Assembly (NCBI GenBank): GCA_965243415.1
Contig: OZ251549.1
Span: 682,001-746,000 of the forward strand
DNA: 64,000 nucleotides
Reading direction: 5' to 3'
From: G965204755 sp965243415
Lineage (GTDB): Bacteria > Acidobacteriota > Vicinamibacteria > Marinacidobacterales > Marinacidobacteraceae
Program-made: the position numbers and the translations under genes
Shown here: one piece after another, positions 8,502 through 19,319 of the stretch
Layout: every line of letters begins with the position of its first letter
Numbering within the stretch: the stretch's first letter is position 1
Notes under the pieces: generated by a model
The model's input: the letters and a program-made list of their open reading frames with translations, nothing else
Databases searched by the model: none
Told to the model about the DNA's origin: nothing

Positions 8502-9473
8502 ATGCCCGCCGCCGTCCCGGCCGAGACCGCGCCCACGGTCGGCCTGCGCTTCGACGGCCCGGAAATCCCGGCCCGGACTTTCCTGGACGCCGCCGGAACC
8601 CTGCTGGTGCTGCTGGACGAGGTCGGCCGCTCGCTGCCGGGCGCGAGTCCGATCGATTGGCAGGTGGCGGACTTCCGCGGCGAGAGCGCCGGCGCCACCG
8701 GGGCCGCCCCTTCGGTGGCGCTGCGCCTCGATTGGGACGCGGTCCCCGCGGAGGGCTTTCTCGATGCTGCGAAGTCTCTGCTCGAAATCCTGTCCGAGGT
8801 CGGTGCGTCGCTCTCCGACCGGCAGACCGTCTCGTGGTGTATCGCCCACTTCGACGGGGGCGGCAGCGCCATCGCGCTGCGGCCGGCGGCCGACGACGAT
8901 CCGGCCCACGCCGCACGGGCGATCACGGCGACCGTGTGCGGTCTGGCGGAGATGGACGCCTCCGCCGCGCGTCCGGCGCACTTTTCCGACAAGGCGCTGC
9001 GATTCGCGCAGCGGCTCGGCAGGGTTGCCGGGCAGCACGGAGCCGGCATCGAATTGAGCGCATCCGGCGGCCCCGCGGGCGGGCAGACACAGGTCCTCTC
9101 CGGCCGGGTGGAGGCGCACGGGCGGCAGATGCTCCGGCGGCCGCGGGAATACGGTTCGGTGGAAGGGACTCTGGAGGCGCTGACGATCCACGGGCGGAAT
9201 GCGTTTTCCGTGTACGACGCCATCACCGGCAAGCGCGTCGAGTGCGTCTGCGACCGGGAGATGCTCGAGCAGGTGATCGAACACTTGGGCAAGCGGATCC
9301 TCGTTCGAGGCGAGATTCGACATCCCGGCGACGGAAAGTCGAAAAGGGTCCTTGTCGAAGGGTTTCGGCTGCTGGGCGTCGGGCCGCTTCCGCAGGCGGA
9401 AGAGGTGCTGGGGTTGTTCGCGGACGATCCCGTCGATATCGAGGAATGGTCTCGTTATGTCCGGGAGAGGTGA
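8502..9473 (+). CDS. Unknown protein with internal duplication, first gene of the cassette
   Basis: A 323-residue protein not recognised by name. The N-terminal 130 residues contain two diverged copies of one module. Residues about 15-70 include PARTFLDAAGTLLVLLDEVG, and residues about 75-125 include PAEGFLDAAKSLLEILSEVG. Each is followed by an aromatic W...F strand and a V/IALR end. The C-terminal 110 residues look like a separate small beta-rich domain (YGSVEGTLEALTIHG, then VYDAITGKRVECVC), of a kind I associate with proteins next to PIN-domain genes. Its stop overlaps the PIN gene by 17 bases, the arrangement of an antitoxin or partner subunit. That role is inference. The poly-C tract lies 24-44 bases upstream of its ATG. 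Confidence 0.75.
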   Translation: MPAAVPAETAPTVGLRFDGPEIPARTFLDAAGTLLVLLDEVGRSLPGASPIDWQVADFRGESAGATGAAPSVALRLDWDAVPAEGFLDAAKSLLEILSEVGASLSDRQTVSWCIAHFDGGGSAIALRPAADDDPAHAARAITATVCGLAEMDASAARPAHFSDKALRFAQRLGRVAGQHGAGIELSASGGPAGGQTQVLSGRVEAHGRQMLRRPREYGSVEGTLEALTIHGRNAFSVYDAITGKRVECVCDREMLEQVIEHLGKRILVRGEIRHPGDGKSKRVLVEGFRLLGVGPLPQAEEVLGLFADDPVDIEEWSRYVRER

Positions 9474-9951
9474 AGTCCGCCGCTACTGGGATTCGACCTG
9501 TTTCCTCAGCATCCTCAACGGCGAGGAAGAAGCCGGGGCCTGCGAGGGCATTCTGGCTGACGCCCGGGCCGGCCAGACGACGATCGTCGTTTCGCCGCTC
9601 TCCCAACTCGAGGTCATCCGCCGGAAGGGGTCTCCCGCTCCAGTCCCTCTGGAACAGCGAGCCACGATCCGGCCGTGGTTCGAGAACGGCTACATCTGCT
9701 GCACGGAGATCAGTCGCGAAGTTGGCGCCACGGCGCAGCAGTACTGCTGGGATCTGAATGTGCACCCGAGGGAGGCCATCCACATCGCCGTCGCCGTCCA
9801 CGCTCGCTGCGATCTCCTGGAGACGCTGAATCCAGCCCTGTTGAAATGGGACGGAAAGATCCCGGATTCCACGATCCGAATCCGGCGTCCGGGACCGACA
9901 CCTTCCCCGACGCTCATCGAGGACCCCGCTGAGCGAGGACGGGCCGAATGA
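9457..9951 (+). CDS. PIN-domain protein, putative RNase
   Basis: A 164-residue protein opening RRYWDSTCFLSILNGEEE. This is the start of a PIN fold, with the first metal-binding Asp in YWDS and the usual alternating hydrophobic strand and helix. TTIVVSPLSQLEVIRR supplies the conserved acidic residue in the middle, and NVHPREAIHIAVAVHARCDLLETLN the later helix/strand with acidic residues. PIN domains are Mg-dependent RNases, most often toxins of VapBC-type pairs. ATG 9457 overlaps the preceding gene, and the stop overlaps the next start (ATGA at 9948), so it is translationally coupled in a four-gene cassette. Unlike a simple VapC it is about 30 residues longer, with a charged proline-rich tail. 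It could be a toxin or an effector nuclease of the cassette. Confidence 0.8.
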   Translation: MSGRGEVRRYWDSTCFLSILNGEEEAGACEGILADARAGQTTIVVSPLSQLEVIRRKGSPAPVPLEQRATIRPWFENGYICCTEISREVGATAQQYCWDLNVHPREAIHIAVAVHARCDLLETLNPALLKWDGKIPDSTIRIRRPGPTPSPTLIEDPAERGRAE

Positions 9952-10493
9952 GCGAACCCGACTGCCTGGTCGCCCTGGCGAACGCCGTTCGCGGGAAGAA
10001 CGCGGCGGACCGAGGGGTCGCCCGCCTGATCGGAATGCCGGCCCTTCCGGGGCACTTCGGGGAGTTCGTAGCTGCGCAGATCTTCGACATCGAGTTGCAC
10101 CCAAGCGCATCGCACCCGGGTTCCGACGGCGTGTTTCGGACCGGGGAGTTGGGGGGGAAGAGAGTTGACATCAAGTACACGACAAAACACGATCGACTCC
10201 TCAACATGAAGAAGGTGAGCGGGCCGGACTACTACTTGGTGTTGACCGGACCGAAAGGGAAGGCGGAGTCGTCTCGCCGAAAAGCACTCCCGTGGGTGAT
10301 CGAATCGGTGTTCCTGTTCGAGGCGGAGTATCTGCTTCGCAAATTGACCGTGAGGATCGGCACCGCGACATCCGTCAAGAACAAGTTTTGGAACGAAGCG
10401 GAGATCTATCCCGGCAACGGCTCGACCCCCTTCACGCTGACGCCTCACCAGCGGGACCGGCTCAGGCGGTTCGCGGCGACCTCGGTCGGATGA
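9948..10493 (+). CDS. Putative PD-(D/E)XK-fold nuclease
   Basis: A 181-residue protein. The segment from GHFGEFVAAQIFDIEL through GSDGVF to GGKRVDIKYTTK matches the spacing of a PD-(D/E)XK active site: an early Glu on a helix, an Asp before a strand, then the D-x-K pair on the next strand (VDIKY). A Lys/Arg-rich region and DYYLVLTG strand follow. Family assignment is by motif only. The gene starts on the stop of the PIN gene and ends 10 bp before the methyltransferase, so the two are natural candidates for a restriction endonuclease and its methylase. An intact frame and normal composition argue that it is functional. Confidence 0.6.
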   Translation: MSEPDCLVALANAVRGKNAADRGVARLIGMPALPGHFGEFVAAQIFDIELHPSASHPGSDGVFRTGELGGKRVDIKYTTKHDRLLNMKKVSGPDYYLVLTGPKGKAESSRRKALPWVIESVFLFEAEYLLRKLTVRIGTATSVKNKFWNEAEIYPGNGSTPFTLTPHQRDRLRRFAATSVG

Positions 10494-10503
10494 GGGGGAT
10501 CGA

Positions 10504-11925
<1,422 letters not shown>

Positions 11926-11959
11926 GGGCGGCGCCGGCCCGGCTGCCTATGCCGACGCC

Positions 11960-13429
11960 GTGTCGGTGTATCTCGGGCTGAGCGTCGACAAACTCGCGGA
12001 TCGCAATTCGACGATCTGCTCGTGGGCGGTCCTTCGGGAGAGCCCGCGCGACACCTTCGGAAGACAGGCGATTCCTATGGTTTGGGATTTCGTGGAGAGC
12101 AATCCGATCTCGAATTCCAGCGGAAACTATCTCGGCGGCATCAAGTCCATCGAGACGGCCCTGCGATCGATCGCGACGGGCGTTCCGGGATATGCGTTTC
12201 AACAGAACGCTCAAAACGTCTCGCCGAAGCGGCCGGAGGTCTTTTCGACGGATCCCCCGTACTACGACAATGTCGGCTATGCGGATCTGTCGGACTTCTT
12301 CTATGTGTGGCTGCACCACAATCTGGCCGGCACTTTTCCGTCCCTGTTCTCCACGCTCTCCGCTCCCAGAGCAGAGGAGCTGGTGGCGACTCCATACCGC
12401 CACGGCAGCCGCGAGGAGGCAGAGGACTACTTCCTCTCCGGCATGGAGCGGGTGATGGAGCGACTCGCGCAGGCGTCGTCTCCCGCCGTACCGATCACGA
12501 TCTACTATGCCTTCAAGCAGGCAGAGCAAAAAGGGGAAGCCGGAGCAACGAGTACCGGCTGGGAGACCTTTCTCGGCGCGGTCGTTCGGTCGGGCCTCAC
12601 CGTGACCGGAACTTGGCCGATGCGGACGGAGTTGGGACGACGAATGGTGGGGCAAGGATCGAACGCTCTTGCGTCCAGCATCGTGCTCGTTTGCCGCCAA
12701 CGGCGGGCGGACGCTCGGCCGGCGAGTTGGGGGGAGTTCCGAGAGGCGATGCAGAACGAACTGCCGCCGGCGGTCGTGGAACTCCAGAAGGCGGGGATCG
12801 CGCCGGTGGACCTGGCGCAGGCGGCGATCGGGCCGGGGATGGCGGTGTTCACCCGTTACTCCGGCGTCATCGACCAGGACGGCGAGCGGATCACCGTCGG
12901 GCAGGCGCTGGCGCTCATCAACGAGATCCTCGACCGGACACTGGCCGAGCAGGAGGGCGATTTCGATCCCGACACCCGGTGGGCGCTGGCCTGGTTCACC
13001 GAGCACCACTTCGACGAGGGCGAGTACGGGATCGCCGAGACGCTGTCGAAGGCGAAGAACACCAGCGTCGAAGGGCTCGTCGAAGCGGGGATCCTGCGGT
13101 CCCGGAGCGGCCGGGTGCGGCTGCTGCGCCCGGAGGAACTGCCGGAGGACTGGGATCCGCGGACCGACCGGCGGCTGACCGTCTGGGAGATGGTCCACCA
13201 CCTGGTCCGGGTGCTGGAAGGAGAGGGCGAAGTCGCCGCCGCGCGGTTGCTGCGGCGGATCGGGGGCGCCGGGGAGACCGCGCGGACGCTCGCTCACTCG
13301 CTCTACGGCGTCTGCGACCGCCAGAAGCGCCCGGCCGAGGCCCGGCCCTACAACGCCCTGGTGCTGTCCTGGCCGGAAATCCGGAAACTGGCGCAGGAGG
13401 ACGCGGGCCGGCAGCAGTCGCTCCTGTAG
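11960..13429 (+). CDS. DUF1156 DNA methyltransferase, 3' part with catalytic motif
   Basis: C-terminal half of the same methyltransferase, offset by one base from the 5' part. The frame is open back into the GA tract and reads LREGGAGPAAYADAVSVYLG, then LADRNSTICSW and GRQAIPMVWDF, all typical of DUF1156 proteins. The catalytic motif STDPPYYDNVGY, with DPPY in motif IV, is near nucleotide 12250, followed by the FFYVWLHHNL helix. The remaining 300 residues form the family's C-terminal region. With the 5' part it makes a normal-length family member. In the present phase translation would have to restart (GTG 11960 is possible). It ends 28 bp from the convergent dehydrogenase gene. Confidence 0.82.
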   Translation: MSVYLGLSVDKLADRNSTICSWAVLRESPRDTFGRQAIPMVWDFVESNPISNSSGNYLGGIKSIETALRSIATGVPGYAFQQNAQNVSPKRPEVFSTDPPYYDNVGYADLSDFFYVWLHHNLAGTFPSLFSTLSAPRAEELVATPYRHGSREEAEDYFLSGMERVMERLAQASSPAVPITIYYAFKQAEQKGEAGATSTGWETFLGAVVRSGLTVTGTWPMRTELGRRMVGQGSNALASSIVLVCRQRRADARPASWGEFREAMQNELPPAVVELQKAGIAPVDLAQAAIGPGMAVFTRYSGVIDQDGERITVGQALALINEILDRTLAEQEGDFDPDTRWALAWFTEHHFDEGEYGIAETLSKAKNTSVEGLVEAGILRSRSGRVRLLRPEELPEDWDPRTDRRLTVWEMVHHLVRVLEGEGEVAAARLLRRIGGAGETARTLAHSLYGVCDRQKRPAEARPYNALVLSWPEIRKLAQEDAGRQQSLL

Positions 13430-13457
13430 CGCCCGGGCGCGGCCGGCCCCGGAGCCC

Positions 13458-14363
13458 TCAGCGGCGGCCGGAGGCGATCGTCGTACCGACCAGGTCCTCT
13501 GCGTAGCGGGCGATGGCGGCGTGGTCCTCGCCGCCCCGGCCGCCTTCGACCAGGGTCTTCACGAATTGGCGGAGCACCGTGGTGACCGGGACCGGCGTCC
13601 CCGCGGCCTGCGCCGCCGCCAGCGCGTTGTTCAGGTCCTTCAGGTGGAGTTCCAGGCGGAAGCCGGGCTTCCAGTCGCCGGCGATCATCTTGGGGGCCTT
13701 GGCGTCGAGGACCGCGCTCCCGGCCAGCCCGCCGCGGATCGCCGCCACGACCACCTCCGGGTCGAGACCGGAACGGACGGCGAACAGGAGCGCCTCGGCG
13801 ACCGCGCCGATGTTCGCGGCGACGATCATCTGGTTCGCCAACTTCACCGCGCCCCCGGCCCCCGGGCCGCCGCAGAGCACCGCGCTCCGCCCCAGGACCG
13901 AGAACACCGGTTCCAGGCGCTCGAACGCTGCCTTCGACCCGCCGGCCATGATCGCGAGTTCCCCGGCCACGGCCCCCGGTTCGCCGCCGCTGACCGGCGC
14001 GTCCACGAAGGCGACGCCGCGCTCCCCGCAGGCGGCGGCCAGGCGGCGCGACACGCCCGGCTCGATGGAGGACAGATCGCACAGCAGCGGCGCCGGGCGG
14101 GAGGCGGCGAGCACCCCGCCGGGGCCGAGGACGACCGCTTCCGAGTCGGGCGAGTCGGGCAGCATCAGGAGCGCCGCGTCCCGGCCCTCGGCGCACTCGG
14201 CGGCGGAACCGGCCCGCTGCGCGCCGGCGGCGGCCAACTCGTCCACCGGGCCGGGGGAGCGGCTGTGGACGGTCACCTCGAACCCGGCGGCGAGCAGGTT
14301 CTTCGCCATGGGCTTCCCCATGACGCCCAGCCCGATGAATCCGAGGGAGCGAAGGTCGGCCAC
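13458..14363 (-). CDS. 3-hydroxyisobutyrate dehydrogenase-family NAD(P)-dependent oxidoreductase
   Basis: A 301-residue beta-hydroxyacid dehydrogenase. The Rossmann motif GFIGLGVMGKPMAKNLL lies at the N-terminus, the substrate-binding DAPVSGGEPGA near residue 125, and GAGGAVKLANQM, which carries the catalytic Lys, near residue 170. The C-terminal half is the all-helical domain. These enzymes oxidise small 3-hydroxyacids such as 3-hydroxyisobutyrate, tartronate semialdehyde or succinic semialdehyde. The exact substrate cannot be decided. GTG 14363 is placed just before the Rossmann strand, and no clear ribosome site is visible. The gene stands alone, convergent with the methyltransferase and divergent from the arsenosugar operon across a repeat-filled spacer. 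Confidence 0.88.
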   Translation of the reverse strand: MADLRSLGFIGLGVMGKPMAKNLLAAGFEVTVHSRSPGPVDELAAAGAQRAGSAAECAEGRDAALLMLPDSPDSEAVVLGPGGVLAASRPAPLLCDLSSIEPGVSRRLAAACGERGVAFVDAPVSGGEPGAVAGELAIMAGGSKAAFERLEPVFSVLGRSAVLCGGPGAGGAVKLANQMIVAANIGAVAEALLFAVRSGLDPEVVVAAIRGGLAGSAVLDAKAPKMIAGDWKPGFRLELHLKDLNNALAAAQAAGTPVPVTTVLRQFVKTLVEGGRGGEDHAAIARYAEDLVGTTIASGRR

Positions 14364-15017
14364 GGGGGGAGGAATCGGTCTTTCCGGGGAGCGGAGGGGA
14401 GGCGCTCCCGCCGGGGAAGTATGCGCCCCGCCGCGTCCCGCACTGCCCCGCGACCACCCGGCTGTCCTGCAGGCGCGCCCGCTTTCCGACGGATGCCGGG
14501 TTCCGGGCCGGGCGCCGCGGCGAACTCGATCCGCGGGGGATCCGAACGCGGCGGAACCTCCGATCCGGGAGGATCCGGCGGCGACCTCCCGGCGGGCCGC
14601 GTCCCGAGAAACCGACCGCACCACGGAACGAACGACCGCCGGGTTCCGGACGCGGCGCCGCGGCGAACTCGATCCCGAAAATCCGAAACGGGGTGGAAAC
14701 TCCGACCCGGAGGAATCCGACAGCGACCATCCGGCGGGCGGGTTCCCGGGAAACCGGCGGCGGCACGGAGCGAAAGACCGCTTCGGCGGCGCCCGGAACG
14801 GTCCGACGCCGGGGAGTCCGTCCGCATCGAGAGTCTGGCGGAGCCGCCGGCAGCGGCCACGCCGTTCGCGCCGCCGGTTCGACAGCGACCTCCTGCCCCC
14901 GAGCCGGCGCGCACTCCCCCGGGGCGCCCGGCCCTCCGGGGAACCGCGGGCGGGATACGCTAGGCGCCCCCTTTCGCCCGCCGCCGTAACCGGGAAGCGT
15001 CGCGCTCCCGCTCCGCC
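14364..15017. other. Spacer filled with decayed tandem repeats, no gene seen
   Basis: A 654-bp spacer between divergent genes. A unit of about 143 bp starting GCCGGGTTCCGG at 14495 recurs at 14638. Both copies then read GGCGCCGCGGCGAACTCGAT. A more degenerate third copy probably follows from about 14780. Open frames through it are by-products of GC content. A GATACGCT sequence at 14949-14956 could be a -10 region for the downstream operon. Confidence 0.7.
14495..14780. repeat. Tandem 143-bp repeat, two clear copies
   Basis: Copy 1 at 14495-14637 and copy 2 at 14638-14780 share the order GGTTCCGG..., GCCGCGGCGAACTCGATCC, a GGAGGATCCG/GGAGGAATCCG block, and a final GGAACGAACGACCG or GGAGCGAAAGACCG block. 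They differ by many substitutions but few indels. Confidence 0.8.
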
Positions 15018-15346
15018 ATGAGTCACTACTACGACGAACACGACCTGCCGCGCTTCGGCGAGATCGGCGAGAACGCCCCCGAACTCTGGGAGAAGTTCCA
15101 CGAGTGGTACCGGGCCACCTTCGCCGAGGGCGCCCTGACCGCCCGGGAGAAGGCGCTCATCGCCCTCGGCGTCTCCCACGCGGTGCAATGCCCCTACTGC
15201 ATAGACGCCTACTCGCAGGAGTGCCTGCAGCAGGGCTCGAACCTGGAACAGATGACGGAAGCGGTCCATGTGGCCGCCGCCATCCGCGGGGGCGCCTCGC
15301 TGGTGCACGGCGTCCAGATGCGGAACAAGTCCAAGCGGCTGAGCAT

Positions 15347-15350
<4 letters not shown>
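15018..15350 (+). CDS. Arsenosugar biosynthesis-associated peroxidase-like protein (AhpD/CMD fold)
   Basis: A 110-residue protein of the carboxymuconolactone decarboxylase/AhpD fold. ALTAREKALIALGVSHAVQC is followed by the redox CPYCIDAY (CxxC) motif and a helical tail. It matches the small partner found directly before ArsS in arsenosugar gene clusters. ATG 15018 starts MSHYYDEHDLPRF, a typical N-terminus for that subgroup. Its stop overlaps the GTG of arsS (GTGA at 15347). The chemistry of this partner is not established. Peroxidase activity is only implied by the fold. Confidence 0.85.
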
Positions 15351-16393
<1,043 letters not shown>

Positions 16394-16420
16394 GAACGGC
16401 CGGGTCTCCGAGTCGGCGCA

Positions 16421-17524
16421 ATGGCCCGCACCGTTCCCGCCGCGGTCTTCCCGGCGCCCGGCCGGCCGACCGAGATCCGCGAACTCCCGGCGCCGACCCT
16501 GCGCCCGGGCGAAGTCCTGCTGGAGACGATCGCTTCCGAGGTCTGCGGCACCGATGTGCACCTCCGCGCCGGCCGGCTGAGCGGCGTCCCCTACCCGATC
16601 GTCCCCGGGCATGTGAGCGTCGGCCGGGTGCTGGAGACGAACGGGGTGGACCGCGACGCCGCCGGACAGCCGCTCGCGGAAGGGCAGGCGGTGTCCTTCT
16701 TCGATGTGTTCGACGCCTGCGGCGACTGCTACCACTGCCTGGTGGCGCGGCAGGAGAACCGCTGCCCGTCGCGCCGGGTGTACGGGATCACCTGTTCCGC
16801 CGACGAGGGGCTGCTCGGCGGCTGGGCGGTGCGCATCCTCCTGAAGCCGGGGGTGCGGACGCTGGCGCTCCCGCCGGAACTGGACCCGGACGCGGTGATC
16901 GGGGGCGGCTGCGGTCTCTTCACCGGGTTCGCCGCGGTGGAACGGGCCGGGGTGCGGCTGGGGGACAGCGTGCTGGTGCAGGGGGTCGGGCCGGTGGGAC
17001 TGGCGGCGATCGCTTTCGCCCGGGCCTCCGGGGCCGGGGAGATCGTCGCCGTCGGGGAATCGGCCGAGCGCCGCCGGCTGGCGGAGCGCCTGGGCGCCGA
17101 CCGCACGCTCGGGCTCGACGGTGTGGAGACGGAGGAGCGGATCGAGGCCTTGCGCGCCGTCACCGGGGGCCGGGGCCCGGACCGGGTCATCGAGGCCAGC
17201 GGGAACCCCCGGGCGCTGCCGGAAGGGTTCGCGGCGATCCGGGACGGCGGCCGGTATGTGATCGCCGGGCATTACACGGACGCCGGGACGGTCCCGGTGA
17301 ACCCGCACCTCGACCTGAACCGCAAGCATGTGGAGGTGCTGGGGCAGTGGGGGAGCCAGTTCCACCACTGGAAGCGGGCGCTGGAGGTGTTCGCCCGCTA
17401 CCGGGAGCGGATGCCGTTCGCCGAGGTCATCGGCCGGCGGTACCGGCTCGACGAGGCGGACGCGGCGCTCGACGATGTGGAGGCGCTGCGGGTGACGAAG
17501 GCGGTCATCCTCCCGGCCGCCTGA
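16421..17524 (+). CDS. Zinc-binding alcohol dehydrogenase (MDR superfamily)
   Basis: A 367-residue medium-chain dehydrogenase. EVCGTDVHLRAG carries the first catalytic-zinc Cys, CGDCYHCLVARQENRC the four structural-zinc cysteines, and VQGVGPVGLAAIAFARASG the NAD(P)-binding motif. The usual GHE that supplies the next zinc ligands reads GHV here (PGHVSVG), so zinc coordination may differ. It lies 27 bp after arsS and 13 bp before the methyltransferase and is very likely in the same transcript. Its substrate is unknown. In this context an arsenosugar or sugar alcohol is conceivable but unsupported. Confidence 0.87.
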   Translation: MARTVPAAVFPAPGRPTEIRELPAPTLRPGEVLLETIASEVCGTDVHLRAGRLSGVPYPIVPGHVSVGRVLETNGVDRDAAGQPLAEGQAVSFFDVFDACGDCYHCLVARQENRCPSRRVYGITCSADEGLLGGWAVRILLKPGVRTLALPPELDPDAVIGGGCGLFTGFAAVERAGVRLGDSVLVQGVGPVGLAAIAFARASGAGEIVAVGESAERRRLAERLGADRTLGLDGVETEERIEALRAVTGGRGPDRVIEASGNPRALPEGFAAIRDGGRYVIAGHYTDAGTVPVNPHLDLNRKHVEVLGQWGSQFHHWKRALEVFARYRERMPFAEVIGRRYRLDEADAALDDVEALRVTKAVILPAA

Positions 17525-17537
17525 ACGAGAGGCAGCG

Positions 17538-18479
17538 ATGACCGAGAAAACGGCGGCGGCCCCCGGAACCGGGACGGGCGGCGCCCCGAAGGACGGAGCC
17601 CGGGACAACCAGGCGCGTCGGCGCGGCAGCCGCACCGCGGAACTGGTGGCGGCCTCCCGCGCCCGGCACCTGATCCGGCACGCGCCGCCCTGGGTGGTCG
17701 AGGACCGTTACGCGATCCACTTCGCCGGCAACTGGCGCCTCGTCATCCGGAACGGGCTGCTCGACTGGCTGTTCTCCCGGATCATCCTGCGGCGGCTGAT
17801 GCCGATCACCCTCCAGCAGTTGACCCGGGCGCGGTTCGCCGAGGACCGGATCCTGGCCGCCGGGGAACGGGGGGTGTCCCAACTGGTGATCCTGGGGTCC
17901 GGCTTCGACACATTCGCGCTGCGTCACCCGGACCTGCCGCTGACCGTCTTCGAGGTGGACCTCGCCGCCACCGAGAAACTGAAGCAGGAGCGGATGGCGG
18001 CGGCCGGCATCCGCCCCCCGGCGGGGCTGCGGTTCGTGATGGTGGACTTCGAGCGCGACGACCTGGGGGAGCGGCTCTCCGCCTGCGGTTTCGACCGGGG
18101 CCGGCCCGGGTTCTTCAACTGGATGGGGGTGACCTACTACCTGGCCGGCGATTCCCTGCGGAGCAGCGTGGCCGCGCTCACCGACCTGGCCGCGCCCGGT
18201 TCGGAGTTGACCCTCGACTACCTGATCGCGGCGGACTCGGCGCCGGAGGAGAACCGGGCGCTCTACGCCGCGGTGATGCGCTTCGTCGCCCGGCGGGGGG
18301 AGCCCTTCGTCTCGTCGTTCGCGCCGGAGCAGGCCCAGCGGGAGATGGGTCTCGCCGACGACTGGGAACTCGTCCAGCACGACTCCCCGGCGGACCAGGC
18401 CGCCCGTTACCTGGCCGGCCGCACCGACCTGCCCCCGCTGGCCCCCCTCTTCGGCTGCCTCCACCTCCGCCGCAAGTAA
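17538..18479 (+). CDS. SAM-dependent methyltransferase, leucine carboxyl methyltransferase-like
   Basis: A 313-residue class I methyltransferase of the LCMT-like group. The N-terminal HAPPWVVEDRYAIHF region, the helix LQQLTRARFAED, the AdoMet motif QLVILGSGFDTFALR near residue 115, and the acidic strand VFEVDLAATEKLKQER are all standard for that group. YLAGDSLRSSV follows. Bacterial members methylate carboxyl groups of small molecules, and the target here is unknown. It is the last gene of the arsS operon. Its final 50 codons have been duplicated twice into the following spacer. Confidence 0.82.
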   Translation: MTEKTAAAPGTGTGGAPKDGARDNQARRRGSRTAELVAASRARHLIRHAPPWVVEDRYAIHFAGNWRLVIRNGLLDWLFSRIILRRLMPITLQQLTRARFAEDRILAAGERGVSQLVILGSGFDTFALRHPDLPLTVFEVDLAATEKLKQERMAAAGIRPPAGLRFVMVDFERDDLGERLSACGFDRGRPGFFNWMGVTYYLAGDSLRSSVAALTDLAAPGSELTLDYLIAADSAPEENRALYAAVMRFVARRGEPFVSSFAPEQAQREMGLADDWELVQHDSPADQAARYLAGRTDLPPLAPLFGCLHLRRK

Positions 18480-18945
18480 CCGTTCCTGCCGCGGGGCCGG
18501 AAGACTCTCGGGAGGACGCGATCGCGCCGGTCGGCCGGGAGGGACGAAGAGGCGGAGGCGCAGCGGGAGATGGATCTCGCCGACGACCGGGAACTCGTCC
18601 AGCAGGACTCCCCGGCGGACCAGGCCGCCCGCTACTCGGCCGGACGCACCGCCCTGCCCCCCGCCGGCGCCCCCCTTCGGCTGCCTCGATCTCCGCCGGA
18701 AGGAAAGCGTTCCGCCGGGGGGCCGGAAGACTTTCGGGAGGACGCCATCGCGCCGGTCGCCGGGACGGGCGGAGAGGGGAGGCGCAGCGGGAGACGGGTC
18801 TCGTCAACGACCGGGAACCGGTGCAGCGCGACTCCCCGGCGGACCGGGCCTCCCGCTCTGGCCGGGCGCATCGATCTGCCCCCCGCCGGCCCCCCTCTTC
18901 GACTGCCTCCACCTCCGCCGCAAGTAGTCGTTTCCGCCGCCAAGC
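18336..18945. repeat. Tandem 225-bp repeat: methyltransferase 3' end plus two decayed copies
   Basis: The landmark CAGCGGGAGA occurs at 18336 inside the gene, then at 18561, and as CAGCGGGAGACG at 18785, giving a period of about 225 bp. Each copy continues through TCTCGCCGACGAC-like, GACTCCCCGGCGGACC and CTCCACCTCCGCCGCAAG-like blocks. The last copy ends in GCCGCAAGTAG, matching the true gene end GCCGCAAGTAA. The whole 495-bp spacer before the tRNAs is this repeat, and no further gene is seen. Confidence 0.92.
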
Positions 18946-18974
18946 GGGGACAGGTCCCGGCGCCCCGGGGACGG

Positions 18975-19047
18975 GGTGGATGAGGGGACTCGAACCCCCA
19001 ACCACCGGAACCACAATCCGGTGCTCTGCCGTTGAGCTACATCCACC
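18975..19047 (-). tRNA. tRNA-His (GTG anticodon)
   Basis: The minus strand folds as a tRNA. The acceptor arm GTGGATG/CATCCAC is extended by the extra 5' G paired with C73 that marks tRNA-His. The anticodon loop is TTGTGGT with GTG anticodon, and the T-arm GGGGGTTCGAGTCCCC is intact. No encoded CCA is seen. Confidence 0.95.
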
Positions 19048-19090
19048 GTCGCGTGTCGGGTTCGCCGCTGCCCGCCGCGCCGCCGGGTGG

Positions 19091-19164
19091 CGCGCCAGGG
19101 AGGATTCGAACCCCCGGCCCGCGGCTTAGAAGGCCGCCGCTCTGTCCATCTGAGCTACTGGCGC
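19091..19164 (-). tRNA. tRNA-Arg (TCT anticodon)
   Basis: The minus strand gives acceptor GCGCCAG/CTGGCGC, anticodon stem GCGGC/GCCGC with loop CTTCTAA (anticodon TCT), and T-arm loop TTCGAAT. The discriminator is G. It lies 43 bp from tRNA-His in the same direction. Confidence 0.95.
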
Positions 19165-19212
19165 AGCCGCCTCGGGGCGGGAAGGGAGCGGGCGAACGGG
19201 ATCCGACGGGAG

Positions 19213-19286
19213 TCGGGGCGAGAGGATTCGAACCTCCGGCTTCCTGCTCCCAAAGCAGGCGCGCTGCCAGACTGCGCCACGCCCCG
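19213..19286 (-). tRNA. tRNA-Pro (TGG anticodon)
   Basis: The minus strand gives acceptor CGGGGCG/CGCCCCG with discriminator A, anticodon stem CCTGC/GCAGG, loop TTTGGGA (anticodon TGG), and T-arm GGAGGTTCGAATCCTC. It lies 33 bp downstream of rdgB on the same strand, so the three tRNAs may be processed from the rdgB transcript. Confidence 0.95.
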
Positions 19287-19319
19287 AGATCCCACGGGCG
19301 GGAACCCTCCCCGAGCGCG

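Noticed and set aside
18570..18983. Small gene between the methyltransferase and the tRNAs
   Set aside because: The frame lies entirely within decayed copies of the methyltransferase 3' end and reaches into tRNA-His.
18975..19286. tRNA cluster as an integration site for a mobile element
   Set aside because: No integrase gene, direct repeat of a tRNA end or composition shift was seen on either side.
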